From contig MU623567.1 of assembly GCA_025201765.1 (NCBI GenBank), forward strand, positions 1 through 37,025: a DNA stretch of 37,025 nt, in the 5' to 3' direction. Origin of the DNA: Daldinia sp. FL1419 (taxonomy: Eukaryota; Ascomycota; Sordariomycetes; Xylariales; Hypoxylaceae). Made by a program: the position numbers and the translations under genes. Below the pieces are notes generated by a model, which saw only the letters and a list, made by a program, of their open reading frames with translations, was not told where the DNA came from and ran no database searches. Shown here piece by piece: positions 31,057 through 37,025 of this stretch. Every line of letters starts with the position of its first letter. The first letter of the stretch is position 1.

Positions 31057-32233
31057 ACGCTAGTTGGGTTGCGCATTAGTCCCAATTTATCCAATCTAAG
31101 GCGTAAAGCAAGTACAAATATAAGTACAATGGAGTGGTTTTATAGTGACTGTCCAGTCACAGTCATGTACGCTTGAGGGTAGAGGATCGGATCTGGTTAG
31201 TATAGACCTGATCGTTGAGCGTAAAGCTCCAGAAAATACTGGTTTTACTAGTTATAGAAACCCCTTCACGAGTCAAATACAAATAGACTGGCGTAATTCT
31301 CCATGTTGTAGTCTTATGCGCTTGTTCTCATCACGTCAATCTAGATATATCTTGCGGTGCCATTAACAAATATGCCTAAACTCATAATAACAGTAACCGA
31401 GGATTAATTTGCAACATGAAGATAACAATTATTAGCACAAAACTGACGGATAGAAAACAGACCGATGTAAGTTCTGTCAGTGTACAGGATTCCGAAGCTC
31501 CTGCCTTTTTCGAGTCGTCGTCGCTAGCGCCGGCGGAAGATGTGGGTCTAGCCGGACTCCCTCCGGATCGTTATGGTACATCCATCGTTGGATACTTCCT
31601 TACGGTTTTCTTGTAGAAGGGCGTCTGCTTATGGAGTTGGAGTTTCGAATATCGTTCAATCGTTCAACCCCGCCCCAGCCTACGATGTTCCAGTCGTACT
31701 TGTCGAATTCAAGGTAGTACTTAGGCCCCTGAAGCAAGAAACTTTACATTCGCTAACTAGGTACCTATGCAGTAATCTAACTTGTTCTGTTTTTAAGATA
31801 ACTACGTAAAGTCGCGCCTAGAGATATTGGTATCGGCTTGCCGCGCTGGTACCTAACGCGAGTGGGTTCGAATCCTGCTAGGGCAAACCAAACTGTTCGG
31901 CTTAGGTTTTTCTTTGGGTGCGTTGGGCGTATAAGTAAATCTAATTCGTTATGAGAAAGCGTGCTTAACGGTGTCTTTTTTTTTTTTTTTTTTTTTTTTT
32001 TTATTGCATTGGTATTAGCATAATTCTCCCCTACGGAGGCCCATATGTGATACTTTGCCAAAATCAGGATTTTGGGCTGGAAAGGGTAATATTATGTTTG
32101 AGGCGCGCACGAGCCATCTTTTTAGGTATTAAACTTAAAATATAGGATATATATGCATTATTTGAGTGTATTTATGCATATAAAGAGGATTTTATATAGC
32201 ATATTTTCATTTTGACGTGTTATTATTCTTATT
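31057..32233. other. Non-coding region downstream of acl2
   Basis: No gene is recognised. It holds the acl2 3'UTR, a tRNA-like/SINE-like segment (31815-32002) ending in 27 T, and small open frames without domain signals. Confidence 0.5.
31815..32002 (+). repeat. tRNA-derived, SINE-like segment with T27 run
   Basis: GGTTCGAATCC at 31865-31875 is a perfect pol III B box. About 35 nt upstream, TTGGTATCGGCTTG (31827-31840) is an imperfect A box. Acceptor-stem complementarity is poor (only about four pairs between GCCTAG and TAGGGC), so it is not a working tRNA. Roughly 100 nt of unrelated sequence follow, then 27 consecutive T (31976-32002). Box spacing, tRNA-unrelated body and homopolymer tail are SINE features. 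A decayed tRNA gene near a random T run is the alternative. Confidence 0.4.
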
Positions 32234-32465
32234 TGGTATGATTTGGTTTGAATACCTAGGTATGGTTGAATGAGTATGGTTGAATGAGTATGGTTGAATA
32301 AGTATGATTTGAATACCTGTTTAGGTATGGTTGAATAGGTAGATATGGTTGAATAGGTATGATTTAAATAGGTATGGTTTGAATAGGTATGGTTTGAATA
32401 GGCATGGTTTGAATGGCTAGGTAAGTATGATTTGAATAGCTAGGTATGGGTTGAATAGTTATGAT
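32234..32465. repeat. Degenerate minisatellite, GGTATGGTTTGAATA unit
   Basis: About a dozen imperfect copies of a 14-18-bp unit close to GGTATGGTTTGAATA(G) are arranged head to tail, with variants GAGTATGGTTGAAT and GTATGATTTGAATA and a few CTAGGTA spacers. It is non-coding. Confidence 0.75.
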
Positions 32466-32522
32466 AGATCATACGTACTTAGGTATTTAAGGCATCTCGT
32501 ATTGTAGTGTTTGCAATTCTAT

Positions 32523-32665
32523 TCATAAGGCTATTCGCACGCTATTCGTGAAGGTATTCGCACGTGAAGGCATATACATTTGTACGTATTTACTTAATCC
32601 TAATTTAAGATACTATAATTTAAAATACCATAATTTAAGATATTATAATACCATAATTTAAAATA
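32523..32665. repeat. Short local duplications
   Basis: CTATTCGCACG and related CTATTCGTGAAGG/TATTCGCACGTGAAGG units repeat at about 32530-32570, and AATACCATAATTTAA-type units repeat at about 32605-32665, in the transition towards the A+T-rich block. Confidence 0.5.
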
Positions 32666-32879
32666 TGTATCTATAGTTTTAAGTAGCGGTATTGTACATG
32701 TTCATATAATTGTATTTTGGTTGTTGTTATTTAGTTAATTAGTTTTTGGTTATCTCAACGGACTCAGATTAAAAGGATGGTTTTTCTTTATATCTTTTAA
32801 GCCACCACACTTTTCAACCAATTAAACCCTTAACATACCACACACACAAAAAACCGTTTCCTAATCTAAGGTACAAATA

Positions 32880-35800
32880 TGATCATTTATATAAAAACCT
32901 CCCACATCAAAAATCATAAATATTAAAATAATTATTATAATTAAGAAATAATTATTAAAATTTACTTTAATATATATAATTAAACTATTACAAATTTAAT
33001 ACCATTTTTTTTTATATTTTTACAACATTTAATTATTAATATACTCTACAAAAAGGAATTTATCATCATTTCTATCATCACTTCTATCATCACTTCTTCA
33101 ATTACCATACAATACACTAAATAATTTTTCTTTTAAATTATTAACATATTTATTAATTGTTAGGCTAAACATACGTATAAGAAAAATAATAGCAAAAATA
33201 AATAATAAGTAAAATAATATAATGAGATTTGTATATTTATAAATCCTTAAGAAGAAAACTATTTATTTTAAATTTAACAGATTTAAAATTTTTATATATA
33301 TAATATATTAATTATGTAATATTTCTTTTATTTATTATAAAAATTTATAATATTTGGTAATATATAACTATTATTCATTTTATTTCTTTTTATAAATAAT
33401 AGGTTATAAATTATTATTAATTTTTTATTTTATTTAATTTTTTAAATATAAATTAATTTGGTTATTTTTTATTAATATTTTTATAATTTTATTAGGGGAG
33501 GCTTTTATTATTATATTAGTTGGGTTACAAATTTTGTGGATCTAATGAATATTATTTATTTCTCTATTCTTATATAATTGTTTTAAAGTTATAAAATTTA
33601 TTATTAACCTTTTTTTATTAATAGTACCTATTTGTACCAAATATTGGTATAAGGAGAATAAGTTGGTATAAAAAATGAAAAAAATTTTAAGAAATAAAAG
33701 ATGTTCTAATATAATATTAATAATATAATGTATAATATATCTTATATTAAAATCTTAAATTATATTATATATCTTATTGATAAATATATTACAAGTAATA
33801 TATTTATATTTGGTAGATGATTAATGGATTATATTATTAATAATTTTAACCTTATTATTTTAATCCATTAATTTTTTATTATTTAAAATAATAATATATC
33901 TAATTTACAAATTAAAATCCTTATTATTCATAAATAAATTATTAATAAAAACATATAAATAGAAATTTTAAAGATTTAATTTAATATATTTGAATTTATA
34001 GATTTTATTGTTTATTTATTAAGTAATTTTAATATTTAAAATTTTAATTTCTTTAATTTTTGATTCTTAATGTTAAATAATAGTTAAGTAATTGAAAATT
34101 GTTTTAAATTAATATATAAAAGTGATGTAAATTTTTTAAACCTTTTGTTCTATAAATTTACTAATTATGTTCATAATTTTAATATTTAATAATTTAAATT
34201 TTTTAACTTAATTTTTCTAAATAATTAAAATTTTGTAATTATTATTATAAATTATAATATAAATATTATTAAAATTTTCTATTTTTTTATTTAATATCTT
34301 TTAAAGGTGTACTTTAATATCAACTTTATTAAATACTTTATTTTTAATTATAAGGAATTTTATAATATTGATATTGAGGGTATTATTTGTTTATAAATCA
34401 GTGATTCTGAAGGGTTCCAAATTAGTGATTAATAAATAGGGATCAAATATTAAAAGTTTTATATATAATTTATATTGGTAATATTAAAAATAAGTTTTAA
34501 ATTAATATATATTAGATTTAATAAGTCTGTATAATGGTTTTACAATATGTAATAACATTCTTTTAAAATATTTATTTTTTAATTTAATTAATAAATATAT
34601 ATAAATTATTTATTATATTAATATTTTAAATTGAATATATATTATAATAATATTTTATATTATAATTTTTATTTTTTATTAATATAGGAATAGTGTTAAA
34701 ATTAATATAAGATATTAATTAATCCTTTAAATAATAGATATATAAATTATAATAAATTTCTTATTAAAGTTATCATAATTTTAGACTATTAATTTTAATT
34801 TTTTATATAAAAAAAAAATATTTTTACCTTTAATTTTATAAATTATTTATAATTTAAATAATATAGTACTTTAATATATTATTAAATTATATATTTCTGA
34901 TTGTAAAATGTCATTTTAAATAAGATATCTAGCTCTTTTAAGTCTGATATTTTATATGACTTTTTAAATATAATTATCTTTCCATTTATTTATAATTGGA
35001 AGGTTAAAATAAAATTAATCCATTCTTTATTAAAAAAATATATTATAATTATATAAGAAAGATCATTAGTATATATAAATTCTTTTTTTAGAATAAACTT
35101 ATAATTATTAAAATTAAAATTAAATTTAAATAATTTAAATTTTAATTATTTAATAAATATAAATATTTTCTTTAATTATATATAAGGTTTAATATAAGAA
35201 TTCCTAAATATAAACATTTTATCAAATATATTTAAAATAATAATCATATCTTTATTAATGATTATAATCATTTTATAAAGGCTTTTCTAACCACCTTTTT
35301 CTTAATAGATTAAAACCTTATTACCTATTAAAAATAATATAAATAGGATCTTCTAAATATTTGAACTATTCTTTATATTTAAAATATTTTTAATTAATTA
35401 TTATAATTTAATTTTTTTAATTTTAATTATTACTTTTTAAATAATTTATATTTTTATAATTTAAGAAAGAATAGGTGATAAATTTATATTAATTTTGAAA
35501 TATATATTAAAAATTAAAAAGATAAGGATTAAATTATTTAGATTAATAATATTATTTATTACCTTAATAATTATCTATAACCATAATATTTTTGAATTGG
35601 AATTTTAAAATTTATTTATAATAATTTCATAAATTTTATAAATAAGGTTATAATATTTTTTTATTTTATTAATAAATTAATAAACTTTTATTAATACTTA
35701 ATGATAAATAATTCCCATAATATATACCTTATTTTTAAATTTAATATTATTAAAATTAATATTAATATCATAAATAATTATATTAAAAAATCTAAGATAA

Positions 35801-37025
35801 ATATTAATTTAATATTATTTAAATATTTCCCAAATCTCCTTAATTAAAATTATTTTTATAAAATATATTATTTAAAATCTAATAATTATATTAATTATAT
35901 ATAAAATAAAATATTTATTAAAATATATAATATTAATAATTATTTTATAATTAAAATCTAAATTAAGATCTTTTAAATTAAATTTAAATTATTATAAAAC
36001 TTTATTTTTAATTTAATAATGATAACAAAATTTATTAATTTTTTTAATATTATTAATATCAATATCATAACCTATTTTATTTAATAGGATATATAATTTA
36101 TCAATTAATAAATAATTAAAATAAATATATAACCATTATAATTTAATTTTTATAAAAAAAGTAATATTTTTAAAATAAAATCATAAATATCCTTATTTTT
36201 ATATAACTTTAATTATTATATTATCTTTATAAATTAATTAATTGATTATGTTATTAAGGTATACTCCTAATTAATCTATATCCTTAAGAAAAAAAAGGAA
36301 TAGAATATTAGTTTCCATAATGTAAAAATTTATTTAACCAATAAAAATATTAATAATAACTATTTTAAATAATTTAATAAATAATTTATCATTAAATCTA
36401 ATATTAATTTCTCCAATTTAATTAATATTTATTTTTAAATTCTTATTTAAATATTTATTGATAAAAATAAAATATTAACCTTTTTTAACAATTAATACAC
36501 AAATTACTCTAATATTAAACATAATACCCTAAAATATATTTTTAATATATTTATTTAGAATAAAAATGAAATCTTATTTTAAATTGTTAAATAAGAAGAA
36601 ATTATTAATATAATATTAAAAGGTTTAATTAAATAAATAAATTATAATTATAAATAATTTATTATCATTATTCAAATTAATTTATAAATTGGTTTTTTTA
36701 TCTTTTAACTAATCAATTTTTGAATTTATATTTATAAATCCTTTATAATTAATTAAGAATATTAAATAGTTCTTTTTAAAAAAGCCTTTTCTGATTTTTC
36801 ACTCTTTTCTAATTTTCTTATATTTATATTCTAGGTATATAATAGATTAATATCCTTCCTTTTTATATATTTAACAATAACATTTCTATATTTTTAAAGA
36901 TTATTTAAAATTATATTTATTATTTTTATTATTATAATAATATTTATATTTAATATAAAATATATTATTTTTATAATTATTATTTCTTTTAATTAAGAAT
37001 TATTTTATTCTTTTTATTAAATTAT
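32880..37025. repeat. Second A+T-rich, RIP-like block
   Basis: From about 32,880 to the window end the sequence is almost entirely A and T with dense stops in all frames and no open frame of useful length. It resembles the interior of the LTR element and is best read as another RIP-degraded repeat whose right boundary is outside the window. No LTR pair or coding relic could be recognised. TCTATCATCACT is duplicated near 33070-33095, in a small C-retaining patch, and a perfect inverted repeat lies at 33821-33871. Confidence 0.65.
33821..33871. repeat. Inverted repeat TTAATGGATTA/TAATCCATTAA
   Basis: Perfect 11-bp arms separated by 29 nt inside the A+T-rich block. In such biased sequence some inverted repeats are expected, but the internal GG/CC makes this one less trivial. 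Confidence 0.5.

Noticed and set aside
1..37025. CRISPR arrays, bacterial operons or ribosome-binding sites
   Set aside because: The window is fungal nuclear DNA with spliceosomal introns; none of the tandem repeats has repeat-spacer structure.

Overview
The window looks like nuclear DNA of a filamentous ascomycete (Pezizomycotina, probably a Sordariomycete). Genes are compact, with 47-125 nt introns using GTAAGT/GTGAGT/GTACGT donors and CTAAC-type branch sites. Leaders are pyrimidine-rich, and ATP-citrate lyase is encoded as two separate divergent genes, a Pezizomycotina arrangement. GC-balanced gene regions alternate with extremely A+T-rich blocks that carry the mark of repeat-induced point mutation (RIP).

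Layout. 1-148: end of an A+T-rich block closed by a 37-A tract. 149-15419: gene-bearing segment with a secreted Ser/Thr-rich wall-type protein (1149-2354, +), an unrecognised disordered protein (4136-4813, -), an AT-hook protein with a CENP-Q/Fta7-type C-terminus (5259-~7177, -), a conserved secretory-pathway membrane protein (7931-8846, +, three exons), a Cnl2/NKP2 kinetochore protein (9005-9624, -, two exons), EAF3/MRG15 (10258-13015, +, four exons) and mitochondrial ribosomal protein uL30m (14720-14980, -). 15425-23771: a RIP-degraded LTR retrotransposon with 161-bp LTRs and an ACGTC target-site duplication, holding a Ty3/gypsy-like reverse transcriptase relic on the minus strand. 24168-26212 (-) and 29109-31056 (+): the two ATP-citrate lyase subunit genes, divergent, each with a probable 5'UTR intron. 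31057-32880: non-coding, with a tRNA-like/SINE-like segment, a 27-T run and a degenerate minisatellite. 32880-37025: a second A+T-rich block.

How the genes relate. acl1 and acl2 together make the cytosolic enzyme that turns citrate and CoA into acetyl-CoA and oxaloacetate; acetyl-CoA feeds lipid synthesis and histone acetylation. EAF3 is a reader subunit of NuA4 and Rpd3S. CENP-Q and NKP2 both belong to the inner kinetochore (COMA/CCAN) and lie within about 2.5 kb of each other. The most unusual feature is inside EAF3: the intron joining the chromodomain exon to the MRG-domain exons is 1.69 kb and contains a complete same-strand ORF with its own promoter-like leader. That ORF has an in-phase splice donor that could join it to the same MRG exons. 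The locus could therefore make two MRG proteins with mutually exclusive N-termini.

All functions come from reading translated sequence; no search was run. Splice sites were placed by eye and checked for phase.
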